Positions 5,741 through 5,749 of a stretch of DNA of 5,749 nucleotides are shown piece by piece. Source of the stretch: Deltaproteobacteria bacterium (lineage in GTDB: Bacteria; Desulfobacterota; Dissulfuribacteria; Dissulfuribacterales; QOAL01); contig JALWJV010000116.1 of NCBI GenBank assembly GCA_026996955.1, forward strand, positions 1 to 5,749. Direction: 5' to 3'. Each line of letters starts with the position of its first letter. Positions within the stretch are counted from its first letter, which is position 1. Under the pieces are notes generated by a model. That model was given only the letters and a program-made list of their open reading frames with translations, did no database searches and was not told the origin of the DNA. The translations under genes were made by a program, and so were the position numbers.

Positions 5741-5749
5741 CTATCGAAT

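Larger units (their letters stand above)
5545..5749. other. Intergenic region upstream of the operon, no convincing gene
   Basis: All three minus frames entering from the right edge hit stops within about 25 bases, so no gene enters on that strand. The short frames on both strands lack a ribosome-binding site and recognisable motifs. The region is AT-rich at its right end. It holds the small inverted repeats listed separately. Confidence 0.6.

Overview
The window looks like chromosome of a Gram-negative anaerobe, most likely a Desulfobacterota (delta-proteobacterial sulfate-reducer type) genome. The Gram-negative assignment rests on a TamB-type outer-membrane biogenesis protein. The anaerobe assignment rests on a reverse rubrerythrin, a peroxide-scavenging enzyme typical of anaerobes. 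The Desulfobacterota placement is inference from protein flavour and moderate base composition; no rRNA or other phylogenetic marker is present.

Layout. Positions 1-1692 (+) hold the C-terminal part of a TamB/DUF490 protein whose start lies left of the window. Positions 1693-1899 are a convergent intergenic gap with two hairpins: an AT-rich perfect 13-bp stem after tamB, and a textbook rho-independent terminator serving the opposite strand. Positions 1900-2448 (-) encode the reverse rubrerythrin, preceded by a 137-bp gap with candidate promoter and operator sequences. Positions 2586-5509 (-) hold a compact three-gene operon. In transcription order it encodes a four-helix MotA/TolQ/ExbB-type channel subunit (5509-4700), then two related proteins (4678-3578 and 3581-2586). 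Each of these has one N-terminal membrane helix carrying an Asp, then a coiled coil, then a von Willebrand A (VWA) domain with a MIDAS motif. Positions 5510-5749 are non-coding as far as I can see and contain the likely operon promoter plus small inverted repeats.

The operon is the most interesting content. The channel subunit keeps two pore threonines with the same 33-residue spacing as E. coli ExbB. Both VWA proteins begin with a near-identical helix (LSFLD...CGFGA) that resembles the proton-carrying helix of ExbD/TolR/MotB. I infer a proton-motive-force-driven ExbB/ExbD-like machine whose two plug/rotor helices come from two different VWA proteins, placing metal-dependent adhesion-type heads in the periplasm. 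I know of no characterised function for this arrangement. The operon promoter has a perfect TTGACA -35 box and a -10 box only five bases from the only possible start codon, so the first gene is probably read from a leaderless mRNA.
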